The notes under the pieces: generated by a model
Told to the model about the DNA's origin: nothing
The model's input: the letters and a program-made list of their open reading frames with translations, nothing else
Databases searched by the model: none
In this document: positions 26,428-34,268 of the stretch, in pieces
How positions within the stretch are numbered: the stretch's first letter is position 1
How the letters are laid out: the number at the start of each line of letters is the position of its first letter
Made by a program: the position numbers and the translations under genes
From: Methylobacterium nonmethylotrophicum
GTDB lineage: Bacteria; Pseudomonadota; Alphaproteobacteria; Rhizobiales; Beijerinckiaceae
Length of the DNA: 64,000 bases
NCBI RefSeq assembly: GCF_004745635.1
Contig: NZ_SRLB01000002.1
Coordinates: 186,001-250,000, forward strand
Direction: 5' to 3'

Positions 26428-26852
26428 TTGAATTTTCTTCCTCGATTTCCTGCCTAGCTACTCCACGAAGCGCCATTATAAGTTGACCAAGTGGCCAACT
26501 TGAATCGTCGATTTTTCTTTCCGCAATAAATTCGCGAGCCATCAACAGCGGATCTAATATTCTAACCGCATTTTCGTCATTTAGATCATAAACATACATA
26601 CATCGCCTCTCTTCGTCTTTGAAATTCGTCCAAAAAATATTATCCGACTTTGCTAATTCGACAAGCTTCTTGATTTCTATGTCGCTCAAGAACTTTATGA
26701 TTACCATTTTTCTCTCCTGTGATCTTCATTTGCTAGATTGTTGTTCGATCTTTCTTTAAAACCTTGCCCAACTACCTGAATTCGTGAAAAAATTTCTTAT
26801 GCTCTCAGTCTATTTGTTTCTGATTGTTAAACGAAACGAATGTCTTAGCAAT
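26319..26852. repeat. module direct repeat, left copy (about 534 bp)
   Basis: Covers the upstream region and all of A2 plus the first 37 codons of B2. It matches 27271-27803 with a 952-bp offset. The similarity stops exactly where the DUF1178 fragment begins. Confidence 0.75.
26420..26707 (-). CDS. family A protein, copy 2
   Basis: 95 residues, preceded by CAGGAGAG. 76 of 95 residues match copy 3 by hand alignment. Conserved core FWTNFKDEERRCMYVYDL, then ENAVRILDP, and an acidic tail EIEEENSND. Predicted alpha/beta, soluble. The last eight bases overlap the B2 start (ATGACTGA). Together with B2 it forms an A-then-B operon like type II toxin-antitoxin pairs, where the antidote gene usually comes first. 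Family unknown to me. Confidence 0.72.
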   Translation of the reverse strand: MVIIKFLSDIEIKKLVELAKSDNIFWTNFKDEERRCMYVYDLNDENAVRILDPLLMAREFIAERKIDDSSWPLGQLIMALRGVARQEIEEENSND

Positions 26853-26912
26853 GTAAATGTAATAGAGTATAATCATACGGGGTAATTTCACCGGTTAACA
26901 TAAGATCATTTT

Positions 26913-27379
26913 TTATTCGTCGGTCCGAAGATTAGGTCCACTTGTTCCAGGATAGTAGCGCGCGGGAGGATGAGAATGAATACCATTATCCATCCATGGA
27001 TTGTCATCTGTAATTATTCTGATGTCTTCACTAGAAGAACATTTAGCAATATATTATTGGATTGATAACTCGCCGTTATTGGTTCTAGCAGCAAATCTTG
27101 GCCATGACGGATCATCAACTACTACTACATTTCCGGATTTTACCCAATCATCAATCTTTTTACTGTCATCATAAGTCATATTAGCAGTTGCTTCATCTAA
27201 TATTGTTTGTGTAACAACTAAAGTTCTACTAGATTTATTAAGTATATTTAATCATAGCCAGCTGGATTATAGGATGCGAGATCCATCTTGCTCAAGTTAA
27301 TTAATATATTATAATCTATAAGCAGAACTCCACTTCGTGGTTTCATAATAAACTGGGTACCATAAATAAAATCAGACAT
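26913..27379 (-). pseudogene. family B copy 3: PIN-like nuclease gene with frameshift and internal stop
   Basis: The most complete B copy (467 bp; about 155 codons before damage). It opens MSDFIYGTQFIMKPRSG with VLLIDYNILINLSKM, hits TAA after 43 codons, continues one base out of frame as LNILNKSSRTLVVTQTILDE then ATANMTYDDSKKIDDWVKSG, meets a second in-frame TAA after ELSIQ, and resumes with SSSEDIRIITDDNPW to a final stop. The Asp of the first strand, the Glu in ILDEA and the TDD near the end lie where PIN domains have their metal ligands, and the length suits a PIN protein. Assignment by eye only. Confidence 0.65.
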
Positions 27380-27803
27380 TTGAATTTTCCTCTTTGATTT
27401 CTTGCCTAGCCACTCCACGAAGCTCGATTACAAGTTGAGACATCGGCCAGTATGAATGGTCGATTTTTCTTTCCGCAAGAAATTCGCGAGTCATCGAAAT
27501 CGGATCTAATATTCTGACCGCATTTTCGTCATTTACATCATAAACATACATACATCGCCGTTCTTCGTCTTTAAAGTTTTTCCAAAAAAAATTATCCGAT
27601 TTTGCTAATTCAACAAGTTTCATGATTTCTATGTCGCTCAAGTGCTTTAGAATCACCATTTTTTTCTCCTGTGTTCTTCATTTGCTAGATTGTTGCTTGA
27701 TGTTTCTCTAAAGCCCTGCTCAACTAACCAATTTCGTGAAAAATTTCTTACCCTCTCAGTCTATTTGATTCTGATTGTTAAACAAAACGAATGTCTTAGC
27801 AAC
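27271..27803. repeat. module direct repeat, right copy (about 534 bp)
   Basis: Partner of 26319-26852. It includes the upstream region, A3 and the start of B3. The high similarity of the upstream part suggests both modules use the same promoter and control. Confidence 0.75.
27372..27659 (-). CDS. family A protein, copy 3
   Basis: 95 residues with ribosome site CAGGAG. Nearly the same as copy 2 (76/95), keeping FKDEERRCMYVYD and ENAVRILDP; changes cluster in the C-terminal helix (WPMSQLVIELRGVARQEI). Overlaps the B3 start by eight bases. Intact while B3 is broken twice. Function unknown; an antidote or immunity role is inferred from the arrangement. Confidence 0.72.
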   Translation of the reverse strand: MVILKHLSDIEIMKLVELAKSDNFFWKNFKDEERRCMYVYDVNDENAVRILDPISMTREFLAERKIDHSYWPMSQLVIELRGVARQEIKEENSNV

Positions 27804-27909
27804 GTGAGTGTTAAACGGACCGTCGGGACACGATAGGACTGCACCACTAATATGTCGACTTTTTTGCGCAAACTGCTTCAATGATAGACATATAATACTG
27901 ACCATTACG

Positions 27910-28077
27910 TCACACATTTCTACTCCATTCTCGAGGGATTAAAGATGGAATTATCGAGTCTAAATCAACTATAATGACATATCTAACTTTATCATTCTTC
28001 CTTATAGTGATCTATATTTGCCGTTTTGATGATTTATTGGAAGAAAGTGACTGGATAAAGGTCTTAATTTTACTCAT
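27910..28077 (-). pseudogene. 56-codon ORF with one in-frame stop
   Basis: ATG (MSKIKTFIQSLSSNKSSKRQI), a TAG, then in the same frame KNDKVRYVIIVDLDSIIPSL and REWSRNV to a TGA. The VIIVDLDSI strand again resembles the first PIN strand, but the fragment is too short to be sure. Probably another decayed toxin-like gene. Confidence 0.4.
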
Positions 28078-28105
28078 TACATTTGAAAAATATCAAGGTT
28101 GTTTT

Positions 28106-28291
28106 TTATTTTAGTCGATTAAAAAATACTGTTAACCTCTGTTCTACCTCTCTCGTATCTTCTGGACAGAAACCATGTGCTACTGACTTTGCGATATGTT
28201 CTATCTCTTTTGCTGTTTCCATGTTTTTCCCAAATCTAATATTATTTCTTTGTCCATCCCTAGCATATATTAAGATCGATACTGAGACCAT
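28106..28291 (-). CDS. hypothetical small protein, 61 residues
   Basis: Charged and helical (METAKEIEHIAKSVAHGF, EDTREVEQRLTVFFNRLK), not similar to family A. No clear ribosome site, so it may be a remnant. It stands 28 bases before the broken ORF ending at 27910, repeating the pattern of a small intact ORF followed by a broken one. Low certainty. Confidence 0.4.
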   Translation of the reverse strand: MVSVSILIYARDGQRNNIRFGKNMETAKEIEHIAKSVAHGFCPEDTREVEQRLTVFFNRLK

Positions 28292-28611
28292 CTATCGAGC
28301 ATGATCAAGGATAGACATATGAGACATAATTTGCAACAAAATTAAAGAGTTAACACTTCTATTGTGATGAAGACTCGGGGTGATATTTAAAGAAAATAGA
28401 AATCAGTACGAAAAATTACAATTCAGACAAGCAAGACATTAAGGAAGATAAAAGACAATAATCATACTTCTCCATAGAATGTTCTCAGTGTAAACTTATA
28501 TACAGACAAAATTGTTTAAATCGATCAATGAATTCTCTATTTGGAAAATCACTCGTCATAAGCATGGCATCGTCGTTGAGTTGCAAACTATCGCTAAATC
28601 AGGTTTGCGTT
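28292..28611. other. AT-rich junction next to the DUF1178 gene
   Basis: No full gene. A 37-codon minus-strand open stretch near 28492-28605 (LMTSDFPNREFIDRFKQF) follows the DUF1178 stop closely and may be a leftover of a lost gene. Confidence 0.45.
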
Positions 28612-29076
28612 TCAGTTCCGGTCGTCCGGCAGCACCGGCAGCGGCTGCACCGCGATCCCCTCCTCCAGCAGCGAGCGCGCCTCGGTCAGGCTCGCCTCGC
28701 CGTAGATCGCCCGGTGCTCGATCTCCCCGTAATGCATCCGCCGCGCTTCCGTGGCGAAGTTCTCGCCGACATGGTCGGCGGTGCGGGCGACGTGCTCGTG
28801 CAGGGCCCGCAGCATGGCGCGCAAGTGCCGCTCGGGCTCGGAGACGAGGCTCACCGGCGCCTCGGCGGGGGGCGGGGAAGCCGGCGCCTCGACCGGAGCT
28901 GCCAGGGTCGCGGTGCGGCCCAGCGACGGCGCCATGATCTGCTTGGCGACCTTCGCGCTGTCGCAGAACGGGCAGGTCACGAGACCGGCCCGCACCTGCT
29001 CGTCGTAGGAATCGCTCGACGGGAACCAGCTCTCGAAGCTGTGGCCGGAATCGCAGGACAGGGCGTAGCGGATCAT
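28612..29076 (-). CDS. DUF1178 family protein
   Basis: 154 residues from the ATG at 29076. It opens MIRYALSCDSGHSFESWFPSS and has a zinc-ribbon-like pair (Cys8; VTCPFCDSAKVAKQIMAP), the standard DUF1178 layout, followed by a variable Ala/Pro linker and the conserved RAMLRALHEHVARTADHVGENFATEARRMHYGE helix. Function unknown; widespread in alphaproteobacteria. It follows the carbon-nitrogen hydrolase gene, the usual Rhizobiales order. The last 80 bp are duplicated inside the adjacent island, and the island begins at its stop codon. Confidence 0.9.
   Translation of the reverse strand: MIRYALSCDSGHSFESWFPSSDSYDEQVRAGLVTCPFCDSAKVAKQIMAPSLGRTATLAAPVEAPASPPPAEAPVSLVSEPERHLRAMLRALHEHVARTADHVGENFATEARRMHYGEIEHRAIYGEASLTEARSLLEEGIAVQPLPVLPDDRN
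28614..28693 (-). repeat. resident copy of the 80-bp DUF1178 3' repeat
   Basis: Right-hand partner of 26234-26313. The repeat begins at the stop codon and extends into the coding region, the geometry expected for an integration site in a gene 3' end. Confidence 0.8.
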
Positions 29077-29183
29077 GAGGCGGGATATCGGTGGGCCCAG
29101 GCGCGATTGCGAGGGCTGTCCGGACGCAAGAGCCGCGCCCTGTGGCGGAAATTCGACACCGAGATGCCCTCGGCCCGGTCCGG

Positions 29184-30023
29184 TCAGGCCCGCGCCACCT
29201 CGACCGTGACGGTCCGGGCGTGGCGCAGGGCCGGGATGCGCGCGCGCGCCTCCGCCACGAGGGCCATGTCGATCTCGGCCAGGACGATGCCGGGCTCCGC
29301 GCCGTCCGCCTCGGCCAGCACCCGGCCCCAGGGGTCGACGATGAGCGAGTGGCCGTAGGTCTCGCGGCCGTCCTCGTGCCGGCCGCCCTGCGCGGCCGAG
29401 ATCATGAACGCGCCGGTCTCGATCGCCCGGGCGCGCTGCAGCACGTGCCAATGCGCCTCGCCGGTCTGCCGCGTGAAGGCGGCGGGCGCCGACAGGATCT
29501 CGGCCCCGGCTTCGGCGAGCGCCCGGTAGAGCGCCGGGAAGCGCACGTCGTAGCAGATCGCGACGCCGAGGCGGCCCCAGGGCAGGTCGGTGACGACGCC
29601 CCGGGCGCCGCCCGTGTAGGTGGCGGATTCGCGGTAGCTCTCGCCGTTCGGCAGGTCGACGTCGTAGAGGTGAAGCTTGTCGTAGGCTGCCGCGATCGCG
29701 CCCTCGCGGTCGATCACGAAGGCCCGGTTGGCGACCTTGTCGCCGTTCCTCACGGCGAGCGACCCGACATGGACCACCACGCCGCGCTCGCGGGCGACGT
29801 CCCGCAGGGCGCCCAGGGTCGCATCGTGCTCCGGCTCGCGGATCTTCTCGAACAGGCTCGCCCGGTCGCGCTCCAGGAGCGACGTCATCTCGGGCGTCTG
29901 CACGTAGTGGGCGCCGCGTTCCGCCGCCTCGCGGATGCCCGCCACCGCGGCGTCGCGGTTGCGCGCGGGGTCGCGGCCGGAGCGCATCTGCACGCAGGCG
30001 GCGACGAAGCGGGGTGCGGTCAT
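29184..30023 (-). CDS. carbon-nitrogen hydrolase (Nit1/omega-amidase type)
   Basis: 279 residues with the nitrilase triad Glu45 (QTPEMTSLL), Lys116 (YDKLHLYDVDL) and Cys157 (VAICYDVRFP). The sequence pattern, with LHLYDVDLPNGE and AFTRQTGEAHWHVLQRARAIE, is that of the Nit1 group, whose members repair deaminated glutathione and hydrolyse related amides. Start at the ATG at 30023. Its neighbour grxC gives a glutathione context that fits this reading. Confidence 0.9.
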   Translation of the reverse strand: MTAPRFVAACVQMRSGRDPARNRDAAVAGIREAAERGAHYVQTPEMTSLLERDRASLFEKIREPEHDATLGALRDVARERGVVVHVGSLAVRNGDKVANRAFVIDREGAIAAAYDKLHLYDVDLPNGESYRESATYTGGARGVVTDLPWGRLGVAICYDVRFPALYRALAEAGAEILSAPAAFTRQTGEAHWHVLQRARAIETGAFMISAAQGGRHEDGRETYGHSLIVDPWGRVLAEADGAEPGIVLAEIDMALVAEARARIPALRHARTVTVEVARA

Positions 30024-30097
30024 GAGGAAGGCCTCCGGGAAGACCCGGAGGAGACTACGCCGGAACCGTGCCGCGCCGCCAGAGGCCGGCCACGGGA

Positions 30098-30355
30098 TCA
30101 GCCGGCAAGCAGCGGATCGAGGCGGCCGGAGCGGTCGAGGGCGTAGAGGTCGTCGCAGCCGCCGACATGGGTCTGCCCGACGAAGATCTGCGGCACGCTG
30201 GTGCGCCCGCCGGCCCTCTCGACCATCTCGCGCCGGGCGCCGGCCTTGGCCTCGACGTCGATCTCGGTGAAGGCGGCGCCCTTCTCCTGCAGCAGCGACT
30301 TGGCCGCCGCGCAATAGGGGCACCAGCTGGTGGTGTAGATCGTGACCGGCTGCAT
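30098..30355 (-). CDS. grxC: glutaredoxin 3
   Basis: 85 residues, class I dithiol glutaredoxin with Cys12-Pro-Tyr-Cys15, TSVPQIFVGQTHVGGCDDL for the glutathione site (cis-Pro and GG). Reduces mixed disulfides with glutathione in the cytosol. Same strand and order as in other Rhizobiales: grxC, carbon-nitrogen hydrolase, DUF1178. Confidence 0.94.
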   Translation of the reverse strand: MQPVTIYTTSWCPYCAAAKSLLQEKGAAFTEIDVEAKAGARREMVERAGGRTSVPQIFVGQTHVGGCDDLYALDRSGRLDPLLAG

Positions 30356-30476
30356 CCGTCGGCTCGCGCGCTGAAGTCAGACGGCCGATATAGGCGCCCG
30401 GGCGACGCGCCGCCAGCGAGCGGCCTCGCGCGGCCACGAGAGGGCAGGCATGAGAGAGCAGCTATGACGGCGGCGC

Positions 30477-30833
30477 TCAGGCCGCCATCAGCTTCTCGAC
30501 CTCCGTCACCAGCTCGCGCAGGTGGAAGGGCTTCGACAGGACCTTGGCGTCCTTCGGGGCCTTCGAGTCGGGGTTGAGCGCCACCGCCGCGAAACCGGTG
30601 ATGAACATCACCTTGATGTCCGGGTCGAGCTCGGTGGCGCGGCGCGCCAGCTCGATGCCGTCCATCTCCGGCATCACGATGTCGGTCAGGAGGAGTTCGA
30701 AGGGCTCCTCGCGCAGGCGGTTATAGGCCGAGAGCCCGTTGTCGAACGAGGCCACGTCGTAGCCCGCGTTCTGGAGCGCCTTGGCGAGGAAGCGACGCAT
30801 GTCGTTGTCGTCTTCCGCGAGGAGGATCTTCAT
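30477..30833 (-). CDS. cpdR: single-domain response regulator CpdR
   Basis: 118 residues, a lone receiver. Phospho-acceptor Asp51 in LLTDIVMPEMDG, acidic pair Glu7-Asp8-Asp9, Thr in FITGFAAV and Lys in VLSKPFHLRELV. The run AVALNPDSKAPKDAKVLSKPFHLRELV is typical of CpdR, which, when unphosphorylated, brings ClpXP to its substrates at the pole and is phosphorylated by ChpT. chpT and ctrA are in this same window. Confidence 0.88.
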   Translation of the reverse strand: MKILLAEDDNDMRRFLAKALQNAGYDVASFDNGLSAYNRLREEPFELLLTDIVMPEMDGIELARRATELDPDIKVMFITGFAAVALNPDSKAPKDAKVLSKPFHLRELVTEVEKLMAA

Positions 30834-31052
30834 GAACGAAAGTCCCGGATACCGATTCGAAGCGTTCATTCCATAAAGCGGCGCCTTGGTAAACAGAGTG
30901 TTGATGCGCGCCCGCCGCATCCCCGGATCCGGGGGGCAACCTCCGCCGTTCCCAGTGGACAGGCCGAGGCCGGGGCGCCAGATTAGCCGGATGATGGTGC
31001 GACCGCCTCCCGCTCCCGTCCCGAGCCCCGGCCCCCTTTCCCGGGCGGCCGG

Positions 31053-31943
31053 ATGAGCCGAGCTTCTCCGGCCAGCCTGTTCACGCCGCCCTTCCGGGTG
31101 GACGAGCCGGAGCGGCAGACCCTGCCGTTCGTCTTCAACACCGGCCATTCGGGCGCGGTCTACCCGGCCTCCTTCGTTGCCGCCTCGCGGCTCGACGCGG
31201 TGGCGTTGCGCCGCTCCGAGGACGCCTTCGTCGACCGGCTCTACGCGCCCGTGGTCGGGCTCGGCGCGCCGCTGATGCAGGCCTCGTTCCCGCGTGCCTA
31301 TCTCGACGTGAACCGCGAGCCCTACGAGCTCGACCCGCGGATGTTCGACGGGCGGCTGCCGGCCTTCGCCAACGTGCGCTCGATGCGGGTGGCGGGCGGC
31401 CTCGGCACGGTGCCGCGGGTCGTGGCGGACGGGCAGGAGATCTATCGCGGCCGCCTGCCGGTCGAGGAGGCGCTCGCGCGCATCGAGGAGCTATACAAGC
31501 CCTATCACCGCACCCTGAAGGAGCTGGTGGCGCGCACCGCCCGGGCCTTCGGCCACGCTGTGCTGATCGACTGCCACTCGATGCCCTCGACGAGCCTCGC
31601 CCGCGACGAGGGACCCGCGGTCGACGTGGTGCTGGGCGACCGCTTCGGCACGTCCTGCGCGCCGGACCTGATCGACTGCGCGGAGGCCGCGTTCCGCGGC
31701 CACGGGCTCAGGGTGGTGCGCAACAAGCCCTATGCGGGCGGCTTCATCACCGAGCATTACGGCGAGCCGGCGCTCGGCCGCCACGCCCTGCAGATCGAGG
31801 TCAACCGCGCCCTCTACATGGACGAGCGCAAGCTCCTGCCCCGGCCCGGCTTCGAGGCCCTGTCCCGGACCCTGACGGCGGTGGCGGCGGCTCTGGGCGA
31901 GGCCGCCCTCGACCTCGGCCCCCGGCGCATCGCTGCCGAGTAG
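31053..31943 (+). CDS. N-formylglutamate amidohydrolase family protein
   Basis: 296 residues. Conserved parts: FVFNTGHSGAVYP (metal site near the start), YLDVNREPYELDP, GHAVLIDCHSMPS and the end GGFITEHYGEPALGRHALQIEVNRALYMDE. Hydrolyses N-formyl-L-glutamate or related N-acyl amino acids. No hut genes are adjacent, so a histidine-degradation role is not implied. Monocistronic; divergent from cpdR with a 219-bp gap. Confidence 0.9.
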   Translation: MSRASPASLFTPPFRVDEPERQTLPFVFNTGHSGAVYPASFVAASRLDAVALRRSEDAFVDRLYAPVVGLGAPLMQASFPRAYLDVNREPYELDPRMFDGRLPAFANVRSMRVAGGLGTVPRVVADGQEIYRGRLPVEEALARIEELYKPYHRTLKELVARTARAFGHAVLIDCHSMPSTSLARDEGPAVDVVLGDRFGTSCAPDLIDCAEAAFRGHGLRVVRNKPYAGGFITEHYGEPALGRHALQIEVNRALYMDERKLLPRPGFEALSRTLTAVAAALGEAALDLGPRRIAAE

Positions 31944-32085
31944 ACGGGCCGCCGAGTCGCTGAGCCCTCGACGATCGCCAGGCTGGCGCGGCCGTCCCGA
32001 TCGGCTAAGCAGGGCTCGCGAGACACCCCGGCGGTTGTCCCGGCGAGAACGGCCGGGAGGTTCCGCCGACGTAGAGGAACCCCCG

Positions 32086-32970
32086 ATGACCGACCTCCGC
32101 CTGCGCCGCAGCGTGCTCTACATGCCGGGCTCGAACCAGCGTGCCCTCGAGAAGGCGCGCTCGCTGGCGGCCGACGCCCTGATCCTCGACCTCGAGGACG
32201 CGGTCGCTCCCGACGCGAAGGACGTGGCGCGCGACCAGGTCTGCGCCGCGGTGCGCCAGGGCGGCTACGGCGAGCGCGAGCTGATCATCCGGGTCAACGC
32301 CCCGCAGACGCCCTGGGGCGAGGCCGACCTGCGCGCCGCGATCGAGGCCGAGCCCGACGCGATCCTGATGCCGAAGGTGTCCTCCCCGGCGGTGCTCGAG
32401 AACATCGCCGACCGGCTCGAGGCCCTCGACGCCCCGCCCGGCATCAAGATCTGGGCGATGATCGAGACGCCGGCGGCGATCCTCAACATCCAGGCGATCG
32501 CGGCGGCGCGGCGCAACCCGGGCACGCGGCTGACCTGCTTCGTGCTCGGCACCAACGACCTCGCCAAGGACACCTGGACGCAGATCGTGCCCGGCCGGGC
32601 CCCGATGATGCCCTGGCTGATGACGGCGCTCGCCGCCGCCCGGTCGGAGGGCCTGGCCATCCTGGACGGCGTCTACAACAACTTCTCCGACCTCGAGGGC
32701 TGCCGCGAGGAGTGCCGCCAGGCCCGCATCCTCGGCTTCGACGGCAAGACGCTGATCCATCCGAGCCAGGTCGCGCTCGCCAACACCGCCTTCGCGCCGA
32801 CGGAGGACGAGGTGGCGGTCGCCCGCACGGTGATCGAGGCCTTCGAGCGGCCCGAAAACGCGAAGCGCGGCGCGATCCAGATCAACGGGCGGATGTTCGA
32901 GCGCCAGCACATCCCGATGGCCCGCCGCGCCGTCGCCTGGGCCGAGACCATCGCGGCGAGGGGACAGTAG
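32086..32970 (+). CDS. HpcH/HpaI aldolase family CoA-ester lyase (CitE-like)
   Basis: 294 residues from the ATG at 32086 after AGAGGA. TIM barrel with RRSVLYMPGSNQRALEKA, LILDLEDAVAP (metal-binding Glu/Asp), IRVNAP, LMPKVSS, WAMIETPAAILN, FVLGTNDLAKD and FDGKTLIHPSQV. This is the citrate lyase beta / malyl-CoA lyase superfamily. It might be a malyl-CoA, methylmalyl-CoA or citramalyl-CoA lyase; it has no serine-cycle genes around it, so it is not necessarily the mclA of methylotrophy. Confidence 0.85.
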   Translation: MTDLRLRRSVLYMPGSNQRALEKARSLAADALILDLEDAVAPDAKDVARDQVCAAVRQGGYGERELIIRVNAPQTPWGEADLRAAIEAEPDAILMPKVSSPAVLENIADRLEALDAPPGIKIWAMIETPAAILNIQAIAAARRNPGTRLTCFVLGTNDLAKDTWTQIVPGRAPMMPWLMTALAAARSEGLAILDGVYNNFSDLEGCREECRQARILGFDGKTLIHPSQVALANTAFAPTEDEVAVARTVIEAFERPENAKRGAIQINGRMFERQHIPMARRAVAWAETIAARGQ

Positions 32971-33011
32971 AGCGGGCCGCGCGGGCGGGCCGGGATGCCG
33001 CGGGATACGCA

Positions 33012-33040
33012 AACCATCCGGGCTTGACCCCCGGATGGTT
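33012..33040 (+). terminator. hairpin downstream of the CitE-like gene
   Basis: Perfect 11-bp stem AACCATCCGGG / CCCGGATGGTT with a 7-base loop, 42 bases after the stop. It ends in TT only, so termination would be weak or Rho-assisted. Confidence 0.55.
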
Positions 33041-33206
33041 GCGGCGCACAAATTGTTTAACAGAAAGTGACGGACGATCTGCGGGGACGCAACCGGAGCC
33101 GCGCCTTCGCCGGGGCCGGCGTCCCCCGACCAGGACGTCGAACTCGACTTGGCGCCCTCAGGCTTCTCGGCGCTGCTCCCTCGACAGCCACGCGACGGAG
33201 GTCCTG

Positions 33207-33563
33207 ATGCCCTGCGCGCCCCCCGCCTTCGAGACCATCTTCCGCATCCCCGGCGAGCACCGGCTTGAGAGCGCCGGCATGCTCGGCCGCGGCGGCCGGG
33301 TGTTCGGGATCTGCTGGTTCCACCAGGAATTCGACCCGGCCGACCGCCTGGTCGCCCGCTACGAGACCTACGACGAGGTCGGGGCGGACGGCGAGCCGCG
33401 CTGCGGCTGGCGCCGCTACGACGAGGCGGGCCGCCTCACCCTCGGGCACGAGGTCGGCATGCGCTGGGCCGCCCTGGTCGAGTGCCTCTCCCGCCCGGAG
33501 GCCGAGACGGCGCTGCAGCACCCGCGGGCGCTCGCCCGGGAACGGGACCGCCTGCCGGCCTGA
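33207..33563 (+). CDS. hypothetical protein, 118 residues
   Basis: Starts at the ATG at 33207 with CGGAGG upstream. Composition is protein-like: RIPGEHRLESAGMLGRGGRVFGICWF, FDPADRLVARYETYDEVGADGEPRCGWRRYDEAGRLT, a possible beta-rich small domain. No signal peptide and no family recognised. It converges on the coiled-coil gene. Confidence 0.6.
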   Translation: MPCAPPAFETIFRIPGEHRLESAGMLGRGGRVFGICWFHQEFDPADRLVARYETYDEVGADGEPRCGWRRYDEAGRLTLGHEVGMRWAALVECLSRPEAETALQHPRALARERDRLPA

Positions 33564-33605
33564 GACCCGTCGCGGCGCGGGCGTCCGTCCGACCGAGGTC
33601 TCGCG

Positions 33606-34013
33606 TCAGCGCGCCGGCTTCTTGGCCGGCTCGGCCGCCGCCGGCGTGATGCTGCCGGTCTGGTTCACCTTGTCCTTGGCCTGGTCGAGGCGCTTGGTCA
33701 GGGAGGCGAGGTCGCGCTGCGTGGCGGCGAGCTGCGCCTTCGCCTTGTCGCGGGTCGCGCCGAGCTGGGCAATCTCGTCCCGCGCCGCCGCGATCTTGGC
33801 CTGGCGGTCGCGCAGCTCGGCCTCGACGTCCTGGAACTGCTTGAAGCGCGCCGCGAGGGCGTCGCGCTGGCCCTCGGTCTCGGCGAGCTGGGCCCGGAGC
33901 GCGCCCTTGCCCGAGGCGGAGACGCCGTACGCCCCCCAGCCCGAGAGGGCGCCGAGGCCGAGGATGCCGGCCATCAGGGCGGCGGGGTTGGGGCGGAAAC
34001 GCAGGGGACGCAT
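33606..34013 (-). CDS. membrane-anchored coiled-coil protein, 135 residues
   Basis: One N-terminal membrane helix (PAALMAGILGLGALSGWGAYGV) and a long coiled coil (about 40-115: LRAQLAETEGQRDALAARFKQF and following heptads), ending in a short Ala/Pro/Lys tail. Possible envelope or pilus accessory protein; it is divergent from the TadG-like gene, with TTAAC-rich DNA between them. Family unknown. Confidence 0.68.
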   Translation of the reverse strand: MRPLRFRPNPAALMAGILGLGALSGWGAYGVSASGKGALRAQLAETEGQRDALAARFKQFQDVEAELRDRQAKIAAARDEIAQLGATRDKAKAQLAATQRDLASLTKRLDQAKDKVNQTGSITPAAAEPAKKPAR

Positions 34014-34268
34014 CGGCAGTCCTCGTCGCAGGACGGGTGGGGCCGCGGCAACGCGGTTGAGAATGTCCCCGAGCCGGGAACACGACTGTCCACGGACTAT
34101 GACCGGTCTTCGTTAACGTGACCTTGCTGCGATTCGCTTCGCCGAAACCTTAACGAAACGTCACCAGCATGCCCGGATACCACGGCATCGCGGTCCCGAA
34201 CGCTTAACCCCCGGTTGTTAGCTCTTGCCGTGAGAGCAACCTGAGAGCACCAGGGGGGCGCGTCTTCG

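Larger units (their letters stand above)
25281..28611. mobile_element. AT-rich genomic island at the 3' end of the DUF1178 gene
   Basis: Base composition switches sharply from GC-rich to AT-rich at about 25281 and back at 28612. The island carries small minus-strand ORFs, several broken, two direct repeats of about 534 bp and an internal 80-bp copy of the DUF1178 gene end. There is no recognisable integrase, transposase or tRNA. Codon use differs from all neighbours, which is good evidence for horizontal acquisition. Confidence 0.85.

Noticed and set aside
26853..27270. Middle of the island as a CRISPR array or small-RNA locus
   Set aside because: The two repeats are long and only duplicated, with no short regular spacing; the sequence reads as a broken protein gene.
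28083..28304. Plus-strand 73-codon ORF in the island
   Set aside because: It overlaps the minus-strand 61-residue ORF, which has better charged/helical composition and the same orientation as all other island genes.
25281..28611. Island as a tRNA-targeted integrative element or prophage
   Set aside because: No tRNA gene, integrase or phage gene is seen; the only site-like repeat is the DUF1178 gene end.
34204..34220. TTAA-N7-TTGT before the TadG-like gene as a CtrA box
   Set aside because: The second half-site is imperfect and several TTAAC words cluster there by chance; not strong enough to call.
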